From Bryobacteraceae bacterium (GTDB taxonomy: Bacteria; Acidobacteriota; Terriglobia; Bryobacterales; Bryobacteraceae): a stretch of 9,157 bases of DNA. Shown here one piece after another: positions 1 to 5,966 of the stretch. A program made the position numbers and the translations under genes. The stretch is from assembly GCA_030039005.1 (NCBI GenBank), contig JASHQT010000685.1, forward strand, positions 1 through 9,157, in the 5' to 3' direction. Below the pieces are notes generated by a model. The model ran no database searches. It worked only from the letters and a program-made list of their open reading frames with translations, and had not been told where the DNA came from. Position 1 is the stretch's first letter, and each line of letters starts with the position of its first letter.

Positions 1-239
1 CGGTGCTCAAGGTGCTCGATTCGGCCATCGCCAACGCCGAGAATCGGCATAACGACGTTGACGTGGACGCGCTGGTGGTGAGCGGGGCGTATGTGAACGA
101 AGGCCCGCGGCAGAAGCGCATCCGGCCGGCGCCCATGGGCCGCGCCTATCGCTATCAAAGGCGGACCTCGCACATCGTGGTGGAGGTCAGCGACAAGCAG
201 GGCGCCGCGGAAACGGCCGCCGCTGAGGAGAACGCATAG
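1..239 (+). CDS. rplV: Large ribosomal subunit protein L22 (uL22), 3' part only
   Basis: L22 binds 23S rRNA; its globular domain sits near the tunnel exit and its long hairpin lines the peptide exit tunnel. The window cuts into the gene, so only about the last 78 residues are visible, read in the frame of position 3. The GTG at position 3 is an internal valine codon rather than the start, because the sequence there ([13 protein letters not shown]) matches the middle of L22. The C-terminal family block is clear: [19 protein letters not shown], then [12 protein letters not shown]22 is usually about 110 residues, so roughly 35 are missing upstream. A short Ala/Glu-rich tail follows the conserved core. 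The TAG stop at 237-239 shares its G with the GTG start of rpsC, so the two are likely translated by coupling. Its position before rpsC is standard for the S10 operon. Confidence 0.96.
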   Translation, partial: VLKVLDSAIANAENRHNDVDVDALVVSGAYVNEGPRQKRIRPAPMGRAYRYQRRTSHIVVEVSDKQGAAETAAAEENA

Positions 240-1147
240 TGGGACAGAAAGTACATCCGTACGGCTTTCGTCTGGGAGTGACCAAGACCTGGCGGTCGCG
301 TTGGTTTGCCAAGCAGGATTACGCGCGGCTGCTGCGGGAAGACCTGGAGCTGAAGAATGCGCTGCGCGAGCGTTTGAAATCGGCGGGCGTCAGCTCCGTG
401 GAAGTGGACCGTCCCGGCAACAAACTGCGTGTGACCATCCGCACTTCGCGGCCCGGCATCATCATCGGGCGCAAAGGCGCCGAGATCGAGAAGCTCAAAG
501 GCGACCTGGCGAAAAAGACCAAGCGCGAAGTCTTCATCGACATCCAGGAAGTGCACAAGCCGGAGCTGGATGCGCAGCTGGTGGCCGAATCGATCGCGCT
601 GCAACTGGAAAAGCGCGTGGCGTTCCGCAGAGCGATGCGCAAGGCGGTCGATTCGGCGCTGCGCTTCGGCTGCAAGGGCATCAAGGTACGAGTTTCGGGA
701 CGGCTCAACGGCGCCGAAATCGCGCGCAGCGAATGGTATCTGCAAGGGCAGCTTCCGCTGCACACGTTGCGGGCGGATCTGGATTATGGATTCGCGCAGG
801 CCTATACGACCTACGGCGTGATCGGGATCAAGTGCTGGACCTATAAGGGTGAGATTTTGGACGGCGGCCGGCGCGATTCGTTGCGCAATGAGCCCGAGCC
901 GCGTAGGCCTTTGCGGGACCGCCGCGAGCGCGGCGACCGAGGCGAAAGACGTCCCCCGGCTCCCTTTGCGCCTCCGGCGCCCGAGGGCGCAGGTCCGGTG
1001 GTACAGCCGGTTCCTGAAGTGAGCACGACGCCCCGCGTGGCCCCCATTCTACCGCCGCTCGCGCCGCCGCAGCCCTCTTGGAAGCAGGAAAACAAGACGG
1101 GTGAGCCGGGCAGTGAGCCCAGCAAGACGGAGCCGAACAAGGAATAA
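239..1147 (+). CDS. rpsC: Small ribosomal subunit protein S3 (uS3) with long Pro-rich C-terminal tail
   Basis: S3 sits at the mRNA entry side of the 30S head and contributes to the ribosomal helicase activity. The start is the GTG at 239, overlapping the rplV stop by 1 nt. A GAGGAG ribosome binding site lies at 225-230, 8 nt upstream, and the N-terminus [13 protein letters not shown] is canonical. The KH domain has its GxxG loop at residues 77-80 ([10 protein letters not shown]). The C-terminal S3 domain runs about residues 110-205 and ends at [12 protein letters not shown]. The protein is 302 residues, against roughly 210-235 in most bacteria. The surplus is a low-complexity tail from about residue 208: first Arg/Glu/Asp-rich (about 211-238), then Pro/Ala-rich (239-281), then a Lys/Glu/Pro end. 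The tail is in frame and runs to a clean TAA just before rplP, so it looks genuine. Its function is unknown; it is probably disordered. Confidence 0.98.
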   Translation: MGQKVHPYGFRLGVTKTWRSRWFAKQDYARLLREDLELKNALRERLKSAGVSSVEVDRPGNKLRVTIRTSRPGIIIGRKGAEIEKLKGDLAKKTKREVFIDIQEVHKPELDAQLVAESIALQLEKRVAFRRAMRKAVDSALRFGCKGIKVRVSGRLNGAEIARSEWYLQGQLPLHTLRADLDYGFAQAYTTYGVIGIKCWTYKGEILDGGRRDSLRNEPEPRRPLRDRRERGDRGERRPPAPFAPPAPEGAGPVVQPVPEVSTTPRVAPILPPLAPPQPSWKQENKTGEPGSEPSKTEPNKE

Positions 1148-1162
1148 GGAAACGACATCGCC

Positions 1163-1582
1163 ATGTTGATGCCCAAAAAGGTCAAATACAGGAAACAGCA
1201 GCGCGGCCGCATGACCGGCAAAGCCTGGCGCGGCTCCTCGCTCGCGTTCGGCGACTTCGGTCTAAAAGCCATGCGCTGCGGTTGGATCACGGACCGGCAG
1301 ATCGAGGCCGCCCGCGTGGCCATGACGCGCTTCATCAAGCGCGGCGGCAAGGTTTGGATCCGGCTGTTTCCCGACAAGCCCATTACCAAGAAGCCGGCGG
1401 AAACCCGTATGGGCAAGGGCAAGGGCGCGCCCGAACAGTGGGTGGCGGTGATCCGGCCCGGCAAGATTCTGTTCGAGATGGAGGGCGTGCCGAAAGCGAC
1501 CGCCGAAGAGGCGTTCCGCTTGGCGGCGGGCAAACTGCCGCTGCCCACCAAGCTGGTGAGCCGCGAGGAGAACCACGGATAA
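1163..1582 (+). CDS. rplP: Large ribosomal subunit protein L16 (uL16)
   Basis: L16 binds 23S rRNA near the A site and peptidyl transferase centre and is a late-assembly protein of the 50S subunit. The 139-residue length is normal. Conserved blocks include the basic N-terminus ([15 protein letters not shown]), the central [19 protein letters not shown] and the [19 protein letters not shown] region near the C-terminus. Arg82 (ETRMGKGKG) lines up with the arginine that is hydroxylated in E. coli L16; whether that happens here cannot be seen. I chose the ATG at 1163 over the one at 1169 because AAGGA at 1146-1150 (it overlaps the rpsC stop) lies 12 nt from the former and 18 nt from the latter, and MLMPK-type starts are common in the family. 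The last codons carry the first of three copies of a 10-mer that continues into the gap before rpmC. Confidence 0.98.
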   Translation: MLMPKKVKYRKQQRGRMTGKAWRGSSLAFGDFGLKAMRCGWITDRQIEAARVAMTRFIKRGGKVWIRLFPDKPITKKPAETRMGKGKGAPEQWVAVIRPGKILFEMEGVPKATAEEAFRLAAGKLPLPTKLVSREENHG

Positions 1583-1609
1583 GCTGAGCCGCGATCTAAT
1601 GAGCCGCGA
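1557..1609 (+). repeat. Three direct copies of TGAGCCGCGA across the rplP 3' end and the rplP-rpmC gap
   Basis: The exact 10-mer TGAGCCGCGA occurs at 1557-1566 (inside rplP, part of the Val-Ser-Arg-Glu codons), 1585-1594 and 1600-1609. The last two lie just after the rplP stop at 1580-1582. Copy spacing is 28 nt and then 15 nt. The second and third copies lie in the 54-nt gap upstream of rpmC. This looks like local duplication of the end of rplP. I see no palindrome or T-run that would make it a terminator. Confidence 0.75.
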
Positions 1610-1636
1610 CCGTCAGGGAGCCGGAGAAACCGAAAG

Positions 1637-1876
1637 ATGAGAGCAGAAAAACTACGGGAACTCGATAGCGACGAGCTGCGCCGGCAGGTGGCTGAAATGG
1701 GCGAGCAGGATTTCCGGCTGCGTTTCCAAATGAGCATGGGCCAGGCCGACGGGCTGAAGAAAGTGCGCGGGATGCGCAAGGACCGTGCGCGGATTCTCAC
1801 CATCCTGCGCGACCGCGAACTGCATCCGGAAAGCGCGCCCGAGCCCAGCCCGAAGAAAAAGAAGAAGGGAAAGTAG
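1637..1876 (+). CDS. rpmC: Large ribosomal subunit protein L29 (uL29)
   Basis: L29 is a small helical 50S protein near the peptide exit, next to L23, where targeting and chaperone factors dock. The sequence shows the two-helix pattern: helix 1 about residues 3-32 ([19 protein letters not shown]) and helix 2 from about residue 38 through the [16 protein letters not shown] block. At 79 residues it is slightly longer than the usual 60-70. The excess is a Pro/Glu segment and a lysine-rich end (PKKKKKGK), probably an unstructured rRNA-binding tail. The ATG at 1637 has GGAG at 1623-1626, 10 nt upstream. A 13-codon frame starting at 1599 ends in an ATGA overlap with this start. The stop is followed by only 3 nt before rpsQ. 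Confidence 0.95.
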   Translation: MRAEKLRELDSDELRRQVAEMGEQDFRLRFQMSMGQADGLKKVRGMRKDRARILTILRDRELHPESAPEPSPKKKKKGK

Positions 1877-1879
1877 GTC

Positions 1880-2293
1880 ATGGCCAACAGCGCGACGACA
1901 TCGCCGGCAGAAAAGGGTCCAACCCCAAAAAGCGGCACGAAAAACGAAAAAGTGGGCCAGGTGGTTTCGGCCAAGATGACCAAGACCATCGTGGTGGAAG
2001 TGACGCGGCGCGTTCCCCATCCGGTCTACAAGCGCATCATCAACAAGCGCCGGAAGTTTTACGCTCACGACGAGCAGCAGACCGCGCAGGTGGGCGACAC
2101 GGTGCGGATCATCGAGTGCCGCCCGATGAGCAAATTGAAGCGCTGGCGGCTGGGAGAAGTGCTGCGCCGGGCGGTGCAAGTGGCCGTCGAGCCGGGCGCC
2201 GTGGATCTGGAACTGATGCAGCCGACTTCGGGCGCCAAATCGCCGCGCGCTAAGAAATTGAAGAACGCACCGGATAGCGGGAGGCAAGCATGA
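1880..2293 (+). CDS. rpsQ: Small ribosomal subunit protein S17 (uS17), extended at both ends
   Basis: S17 is a primary 16S rRNA-binding protein of the 30S body with an OB fold. The core runs about residues 24-100: [18 protein letters not shown], then [19 protein letters not shown], then the family signature [14 protein letters not shown] followed by [10 protein letters not shown]. The protein is 137 residues, against about 80-90 normally. It has about 20 extra residues in front (Ser/Thr/Pro/Lys-rich) and about 35 behind ([18 protein letters not shown] and a basic end). The internal ATG at 1976 cannot be the start because it would remove the first conserved strand. The ATG at 1880 has AAGGGA at 1865-1870, 9 nt away. 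The TGA stop at 2291-2293 overlaps the rplN start in an ATGA. The extra segments may be lineage-specific rRNA contacts; this is inference. Confidence 0.96.
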   Translation: MANSATTSPAEKGPTPKSGTKNEKVGQVVSAKMTKTIVVEVTRRVPHPVYKRIINKRRKFYAHDEQQTAQVGDTVRIIECRPMSKLKRWRLGEVLRRAVQVAVEPGAVDLELMQPTSGAKSPRAKKLKNAPDSGRQA

Positions 2294-2658
2294 TTGGGAT
2301 GCGGACGATTCTCGAGGTGGCCGACAACAGCGGCGCCCGCAAGCTGCAGTGCATTTTGCCGCGCGGCGGAGACCTGGGATTACGCGCCGGATTGGGCGAC
2401 GTCGTCACCGCGAGCGTCAAGGAAGCCACGCCGGAATCGCCCATCAAGAAGGGCAAGGTGGTGCGCTGCGTAATCGTGCGGATGCGCAAGGAGTCACGCC
2501 GCAAGGACGGCACCTATATTCGCTTCGATTCCAACGCCGCGGTGCTGATCAACGAAGTGGGTGAGCCGGTGGGCACGCGCGTGTTCGGCCCAGTGGCGCG
2601 CGAGCTGCGCGACAAGCGTTTCATGAAGATCGTTTCGCTCGCGCCGGAGGTGATCTGA
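2290..2658 (+). CDS. rplN: Large ribosomal subunit protein L14 (uL14)
   Basis: L14 lies at the 50S subunit interface, binds 23S rRNA with L19, and contacts 16S rRNA in an intersubunit bridge. The 122-residue length is exactly typical. The highly conserved strings are present throughout: the N-terminal [15 protein letters not shown], the central [27 protein letters not shown], and the C-terminal [20 protein letters not shown] and [19 protein letters not shown]. The ATG at 2290 overlaps the rpsQ TGA (ATGA) and has a strong GGGAGG at 2279-2284, 5 nt away. Coupling and an independent binding site are therefore both available. In E. coli rplN opens the spc operon with its own promoter. Here the overlap leaves no gap, so the S10 and spc genes appear to run as one unit. 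Confidence 0.98.
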   Translation: MIGMRTILEVADNSGARKLQCILPRGGDLGLRAGLGDVVTASVKEATPESPIKKGKVVRCVIVRMRKESRRKDGTYIRFDSNAAVLINEVGEPVGTRVFGPVARELRDKRFMKIVSLAPEVI

Positions 2659-3023
2659 TGGCGAAACGTCCGGCTCCCAAAGTGTTTCATAAAACCAGGA
2701 TCAAGAAGAACGACCAGGTGAAAGTGATCGCCGGGCGCGACAAGGGAAAGACCGGCAAGGTAATCGACGTGGACCGCTGGCATGGCAGGCTGATCGTCGA
2801 GGGTATCTCGATGATCAAGCGCCATACGCGCCCCAATCCGCAGCGGCAGGTGAAAGGTGGCATCGCCGAGAAGGAAAGCTTCATCCACATTTCCAACGTG
2901 ATGCTGCTGACCTCGGGCGGCGTTGCCACGCGCGTGGGCTACAAAGTGGAGCCGGCCGGGACCGGGACGCGGCGCACCCGCATCGCCAAGAAGAGCGGCG
3001 AGACGCTAGACACCAAAGGTTGA
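2658..3023 (+). CDS. rplX: Large ribosomal subunit protein L24 (uL24)
   Basis: L24 is one of the two proteins that start 50S assembly by binding the 5' domain of 23S rRNA, and it sits near the tunnel exit. The KOW motif occupies about residues 17-43 (KNDQVKVIAGRDKGKTGKV). It is followed by the family blocks EGISMIKRHTRPNPQ and GGIAEKESFIHISNVML. The 121-residue length is within the usual range. The ATG at 2658 uses the last A of the rplN TGA stop (TGATG), and GGAGG at 2646-2650 is 7 nt upstream. The C-terminal end from about residue 90 (GYKVEPAGTGTRRTRIAKKSG) is basic, as expected. Confidence 0.97.
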   Translation: MAKRPAPKVFHKTRIKKNDQVKVIAGRDKGKTGKVIDVDRWHGRLIVEGISMIKRHTRPNPQRQVKGGIAEKESFIHISNVMLLTSGGVATRVGYKVEPAGTGTRRTRIAKKSGETLDTKG

Positions 3024-3048
3024 TCACGGCAGGGATGACCACGAAAGG
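3021..3048 (+). repeat. Weak 13-nt direct repeat in the rplX-rplE gap
   Basis: TGATCACGGCAGG at 3021-3033 and TGACCACGAAAGG at 3036-3048 match at 10 of 13 positions with a 15-nt period. They fill most of the 38-nt gap upstream of the rplE binding site (AGAGG, 3051-3055). The match is imperfect and could be chance. It is recorded because other gaps in this cluster hold clearer duplications. Confidence 0.35.
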
Positions 3049-3061
3049 CTAGAGGAAAGAC

Positions 3062-3604
3062 ATGGCAGCAAGGCTCAGAGCGCATTATCAAAAGAGCGTG
3101 GTTCCCGCTCTGGTGAAGGAGTTCGGCTACAAGAACGTGATGGCGGTGCCGAAGATCCAGAAAGTTTCGGTCAACATCGGCCTCGGCGAAGCCACGCAGA
3201 ACCCCAAGCTCATGGACGGAGCGGTGAACGAACTGGGGGCTATCGCGGGCCAGAAACCCGTGGTGACCAAGGCCAAGAAATCCATCGCGGCCTTCAAGCT
3301 GAGGGAAGGCATGTCCATCGGTGCCATGGTCACCTTGCGGGGCGACCGTATGTACGAATTTCTGGACCGGCTGATGAACGTCGCGCTGCCGCGCGTGCGC
3401 GACTTTCGCGGCGTTTCGCAGAAGAGTTTCGACGGGCGCGGCAATTATACCCTCGGCGTGCGCGACCAGTTGATTTTTCCCGAGATCGACTACAACAAGG
3501 TGGAGAAGGTCAAGGGCATGAACATTTCGATCACCACCAGCGCCAAAACCGACGCCGAGGGTCTGGCGTTGCTCAAGCACATGGGGATGCCGTTCCGGCA
3601 GTAA
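3062..3604 (+). CDS. rplE: Large ribosomal subunit protein L5 (uL5)
   Basis: L5 binds 5S rRNA together with L18 and forms part of the central protuberance, contacting the 30S head and P-site tRNA. The 180-residue length is standard. Family blocks are in order: [20 protein letters not shown], then [20 protein letters not shown] (about residues 63-82), then [18 protein letters not shown], then [17 protein letters not shown]. The C-terminal part has [17 protein letters not shown] and [16 protein letters not shown]. The ATG at 3062 follows AGAGG (3051-3055) by 6 nt. It is separated from rplX by 38 nt and from rpsN by 57 nt, the longest gap inside the spc part. In E. coli S8 represses the spc operon by binding mRNA around the rplE start. 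I cannot see a convincing equivalent by eye here. Confidence 0.98.
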   Translation: MAARLRAHYQKSVVPALVKEFGYKNVMAVPKIQKVSVNIGLGEATQNPKLMDGAVNELGAIAGQKPVVTKAKKSIAAFKLREGMSIGAMVTLRGDRMYEFLDRLMNVALPRVRDFRGVSQKSFDGRGNYTLGVRDQLIFPEIDYNKVEKVKGMNISITTSAKTDAEGLALLKHMGMPFRQ

Positions 3605-3608
3605 AACC

Positions 3609-3661
3609 GGAATACGAGGAAGACAGGGAAGACAAGGAATACCGAGGAAGATAGGGAATAC
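3609..3661 (+). repeat. Tandem duplication of a purine-rich ~27-nt leader before rpsN
   Basis: Two copies of a sequence beginning GGAATAC and continuing C0-1-GAGGAAGAYAGGGAA start at 3609 and 3636. They run nearly identically to the rpsN start, with a single inserted C and one C/T change in the aligned core. Each copy holds two Shine-Dalgarno-like runs (GAGGA and AGGGA). Only those of the second copy, GAGGA at 3644-3648 and AGGGA at 3653-3657, are near the ATG at 3662. The 57-nt gap between rplE and rpsN is made almost entirely of this repeat. Confidence 0.8.
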
Positions 3662-3880
3662 ATGGCGACCACAGCGAAAATCGCGAAAGAAGACAAGACC
3701 CGGGCCAGGATGGCGGCCGACAAGAACACGCCCATGCGGGTGAAGATCCGGCTGCGCAACCGCTGCTTCCGCTGCGGCCGGCCGCGCGGCTATATTCGGA
3801 AGTTCAATTTGTGCCGGATCTGTTTCCGCCAGCTCGCCGTGGCGGGCGAAATTCCCGGCGTGATCAAAGCGAGCTGGTAA
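3662..3880 (+). CDS. rpsN: Small ribosomal subunit protein S14, zinc-binding type Z (uS14)
   Basis: S14 is a late-binding protein of the 30S head, needed for S3 and S10 placement. This is the short zinc-binding form: Cys35 and Cys38 ([12 protein letters not shown]) pair with Cys51 and Cys54 ([11 protein letters not shown]), giving a CxxC-x12-CxxC knuckle. The end [11 protein letters not shown] is the canonical C-terminus of the type. The usual length is 61 residues; this one has 72, with about 11 extra charged residues in front. A start at the internal ATG at 3710 would give 56 residues and lose part of the N-terminal helix. The ATG at 3662 has AGGGA 4 nt upstream and GAGGA 13 nt upstream, in the duplicated leader, so I keep it. 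Zinc dependence makes this gene a possible target of zinc-starvation replacement, but no C-minus paralogue is in the window. Confidence 0.96.
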   Translation: MATTAKIAKEDKTRARMAADKNTPMRVKIRLRNRCFRCGRPRGYIRKFNLCRICFRQLAVAGEIPGVIKASW

Positions 3881-3904
3881 GGAAAGGAGCCTCGGAGCAG
3901 AAAC

Positions 3905-4303
3905 ATGGCCATAACCGATCCAATCTCCGACATGCTGACGCGGATTCGCAACGCGCAGTCGGCGCGCCATCCCAAGGTGGATGTGCCGGCCTCCAAGCTC
4001 AAGATGGAGATCGCCCGGATTCTCAAGGAAGAAGGCTTTATCGTCAATTTCAAATTGGCCGAAGAGGGCGCGAAGAGAAGCATCCGCATTTATCTGAAGT
4101 ACACGCCGGGAAACGTGCCGGTGATCTCGCGCATCGAGCGCGTCTCGCGGCCCGGATGCCGCGTCTACGTCGGCAGCAGGGAAGTTCCCAAGGTGCTGGG
4201 CGGGCTCGGCATCAATATTCTGACCACGCCGCGCGGCGTGATGACCGGCAGCACGGCGCGAAAAGAGCGCGTCGGCGGCGAAGTTCTGTGCCAACTGTGG
4301 TAA
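3905..4303 (+). CDS. rpsH: Small ribosomal subunit protein S8 (uS8)
   Basis: S8 is a primary binder of helix 21 of 16S rRNA and, in E. coli, the translational repressor of the spc operon. The 132-residue length is normal. The N-terminus MAITDPISDMLTRIRNAQ and the C-terminal signature GLGINILTTPRGVMTGSTARK (about residues 99-119) are diagnostic. The protein ends in GGEVLCQLW, close to the usual GGEVLCYVW. Two GGAG sequences precede the start (3886-3889 and 3894-3897); the second is 7 nt from the ATG. The last codons and stop are part of a 22-nt tandem duplication, so the mRNA carries a second copy of the codons for Leu-Cys-Gln-Leu-Trp-stop just after the real stop. Confidence 0.98.
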   Translation: MAITDPISDMLTRIRNAQSARHPKVDVPASKLKMEIARILKEEGFIVNFKLAEEGAKRSIRIYLKYTPGNVPVISRIERVSRPGCRVYVGSREVPKVLGGLGINILTTPRGVMTGSTARKERVGGEVLCQLW

Positions 4304-4329
4304 TGTACTGTGCCAGTTGTGGTAATGAG
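4286..4329 (+). repeat. 22-nt tandem duplication of the rpsH 3' end, including its stop codon
   Basis: Copy 1 (4286-4307) and copy 2 (4308-4329) are adjacent. They share CTGTGCCA-two differing bases-TGTGGTAATG, that is 18 of the first 20 positions. Copy 1 encodes the true S8 end, Leu-Cys-Gln-Leu-Trp-stop. Copy 2 read from its own first base encodes the same five residues and stop, because the two differences (CAA/CAG and CTG/TTG) are both synonymous. The GAGG used by rplF (4327-4330) starts at the end of copy 2. Confidence 0.88.
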
Positions 4330-4337
4330 GTCCAACC

Positions 4338-4877
4338 ATGTCAAGAGTAGGTAAGAAACCCATCCCGTTACCCAAGGGCGTCAAAGTCACCCTGGGCGCC
4401 CAGTTGGTGGTCGAAGGCCCCAAGGGCAAACTGCGCGTGCCGGTACCCGACGGCATCGAAGGCCGCCAGGCGGACGGGCATCTGGAATTCCTGCGCGCTT
4501 CCGACCAGCATGCGGCTCTGCACGGGCTCACCCGGGCGCTGGCCGCCGCCGCAGTCCAGGGCGTGTCCACCGGCTTTACGCGCGAGCTCGACATCACGGG
4601 CACCGGTTACCGCGCCGACGTCAAAGGCAAAATCGCCACGTTCACGCTGGGCTATTCGCACCCCATCGAAGTCCTGCTGCCCGAGGGTGTGGATATGAAA
4701 GTCGATAAACAGACGCATCTGGTGGTGAGCGGCTACGACAAGCAACTAGTGGGACAAGTGGCTGCCAATATTCGCGCGCTGCGCCCGCCCGACCCGTATA
4801 AGAACAAGGGTGTCCGCTACACCGGCGAAGTGCTGCGCAAGAAGGCCGGCAAGACCGCGGGCACGGGAGCGAAGTAA
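4338..4877 (+). CDS. rplF: Large ribosomal subunit protein L6 (uL6)
   Basis: L6 lies near the factor-binding site at the base of the L7/L12 stalk and stabilises the sarcin-ricin loop region. The 179 residues hold the usual tandem repeat of two similar domains, about 1-82 and 83-179. Markers are the N-terminus [15 protein letters not shown], the interdomain [19 protein letters not shown], and [15 protein letters not shown]. The C-terminal signature [14 protein letters not shown] has Asn where most homologues have Gly (YKGKG), a small local change. The ATG at 4338 follows GAGG (4327-4330) by 7 nt, and 34 nt separate it from the rpsH stop, largely the second copy of the 22-nt repeat. The TAA stop directly abuts the rplR ATG. 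Confidence 0.98.
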   Translation: MSRVGKKPIPLPKGVKVTLGAQLVVEGPKGKLRVPVPDGIEGRQADGHLEFLRASDQHAALHGLTRALAAAAVQGVSTGFTRELDITGTGYRADVKGKIATFTLGYSHPIEVLLPEGVDMKVDKQTHLVVSGYDKQLVGQVAANIRALRPPDPYKNKGVRYTGEVLRKKAGKTAGTGAK

Positions 4878-5237
4878 ATGCCGAAATCTTCGAAAAACGA
4901 CGTGCGCGTCCGCATTCACCAGCGCACGCGCCTCAAAATCAAGGGCACCGCGGAGCGGCCGCGGCTGGCCGTGTTCCGCAGCTTGAAACATATCTACGCG
5001 CAGGTGATCGACGACCGCCACGGCGCCACTCTCGCTTCGGCGTCTTCGGGCGAAAAGAACTCGAGCGTCGGCAATGGCGGCAACCTCGCGGGCGCCAAGC
5101 AGATCGGGAAGCTGATCGCCGAGCGCGCCAAAACCAAGGGCATCAGCAAAGTGGTGTTCGATCGCGGCGGCTTTCTCTACCACGGGCGCGTCAAGGCCCT
5201 GGCCGACGCCGCGCGCGAAGCAGGATTGGAGTTTTAA
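4878..5237 (+). CDS. rplR: Large ribosomal subunit protein L18 (uL18)
   Basis: L18 binds 5S rRNA and with L5 anchors it in the central protuberance. The 119-residue length is normal. The basic N-terminal segment (about residues 10-25, [19 protein letters not shown]) is followed by the core [18 protein letters not shown]. The C-terminal half has [20 protein letters not shown] and [20 protein letters not shown], which is the family's most conserved block, and the protein ends in GLEF. The ATG at 4878 follows the rplF TAA with no gap, and GGGAG at 4865-4869 lies 8 nt upstream. Confidence 0.98.
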   Translation: MPKSSKNDVRVRIHQRTRLKIKGTAERPRLAVFRSLKHIYAQVIDDRHGATLASASSGEKNSSVGNGGNLAGAKQIGKLIAERAKTKGISKVVFDRGGFLYHGRVKALADAAREAGLEF

Positions 5238-5239
5238 CG

Positions 5240-5758
5240 ATGGCGGCTACAGCGAACGGCAAACGCATCGATGCCAATAGCTTGAACCTCAAAGAGCAGG
5301 TGGTGTCGATCAATCGCGTCACCAAGGTGGTCAAGGGCGGCAAGAACCTGAGCTTTTCGGCGCTGGTGGTGATCGGCGATCCGGGAGCCAAGATCGTCGG
5401 CTTCGGCACCGGCAAGGCCAAGGAAGTGCCGGCCGCGATCAAGAAGGGAATTGAGGCGGCGAAAAAGAACCTGCGCAAGGTGAACGTGCAGGAGACCACC
5501 ATCATGCACATGGTGCTGGGGCGCTTCGGCAGCGGCATGGTGTTGCTGAAGCCCGCGCCCGAAGGAACCGGCGTGATCGCCGGCGGCCCGGTGCGCGCCG
5601 TGATTCAGGCGGTAGGGATTCCAAACGTGCTGACGAAATCCATCGGCTCGCGCAACCCGCACAATGTCGTCAAGGCCACCATCAATGCGCTGGAGCAGTT
5701 GCGCGACCGCAGCCAGACGTCGGATCTGCGAGGCCTCGCGCAGGAGAAGGTAAGCTAA
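5240..5758 (+). CDS. rpsE: Small ribosomal subunit protein S5 (uS5)
   Basis: S5 is part of the mRNA entry channel of the 30S subunit and affects decoding accuracy; mutations in the family give ram or spectinomycin-resistance phenotypes. The N-terminal double-stranded RNA-binding fold covers about residues 17-82 ([20 protein letters not shown], then [17 protein letters not shown]). The C-terminal domain holds [34 protein letters not shown] and [18 protein letters not shown]. The 172-residue length is typical. The loop [11 protein letters not shown] appears one residue longer than the E. coli form (GDGNGRVGFG). The ATG at 5240 is 2 nt past the rplR stop and 8 nt past GGAG (5228-5231). The TAA stop shares its last A with the rpmD ATG. 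Confidence 0.98.
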   Translation: MAATANGKRIDANSLNLKEQVVSINRVTKVVKGGKNLSFSALVVIGDPGAKIVGFGTGKAKEVPAAIKKGIEAAKKNLRKVNVQETTIMHMVLGRFGSGMVLLKPAPEGTGVIAGGPVRAVIQAVGIPNVLTKSIGSRNPHNVVKATINALEQLRDRSQTSDLRGLAQEKVS

Positions 5759-5949
5759 TGGCCGGAACGACAGGGACCATCAAGATTAAGCTGATCGGCA
5801 GCCCCATCTGCTGCCCCGAAAAGCACAAAGTGATCGTGCGCTCGCTTGGTTTGAAGAAGATGAACCGGGTGGTGGAGCGGCCGGACACACCGGCATTCCG
5901 CGGCATGGTGGCCAAGATCCCGCACCTGCTGGCGATCGTCAAAGAGTAG
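5758..5949 (+). CDS. rpmD: Large ribosomal subunit protein L30 (uL30)
   Basis: L30 is a small 50S protein of the ferredoxin-like fold, present in many but not all bacteria. At 63 residues it is typical. The pattern is clear: IKIKLIGSPI, then PEKHKVIVRSLGLKKMNRVVE, then PDTPAFRGMVAKIPHLLAIV. Two adjacent cysteines (Cys18-Cys19 in SPICCPEKHK) sit where homologues usually have Gly/Ser-Arg-type residues before PEK. Nothing suggests metal binding, since no other cysteine is present. The ATG at 5758 overlaps the rpsE stop by 1 nt (TAATG), and AAGG at 5747-5750 is 7 nt upstream. Confidence 0.96.
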   Translation: MAGTTGTIKIKLIGSPICCPEKHKVIVRSLGLKKMNRVVERPDTPAFRGMVAKIPHLLAIVKE

Positions 5950-5966
5950 GCGGGAAGGACTACATC

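Noticed and set aside
3020..3061. S8-binding translational operator near the rplE start, as in E. coli
   Set aside because: The 38-nt gap shows no convincing helix with the conserved internal loop by eye; a covariance search for the S8 site would be needed to claim it.
2939..4603. Long open frame (554 codons) on the minus strand opposite rplX to rplF
   Set aside because: It lies antisense to five conserved ribosomal genes, has His/Arg/Ala-rich shadow composition, and shows no family motif; GC-rich codon use creates such frames. The same applies to the 438-codon frame opposite secY (6452-7768) and the 382-codon frame opposite rpsC-rpsQ (841-1989).
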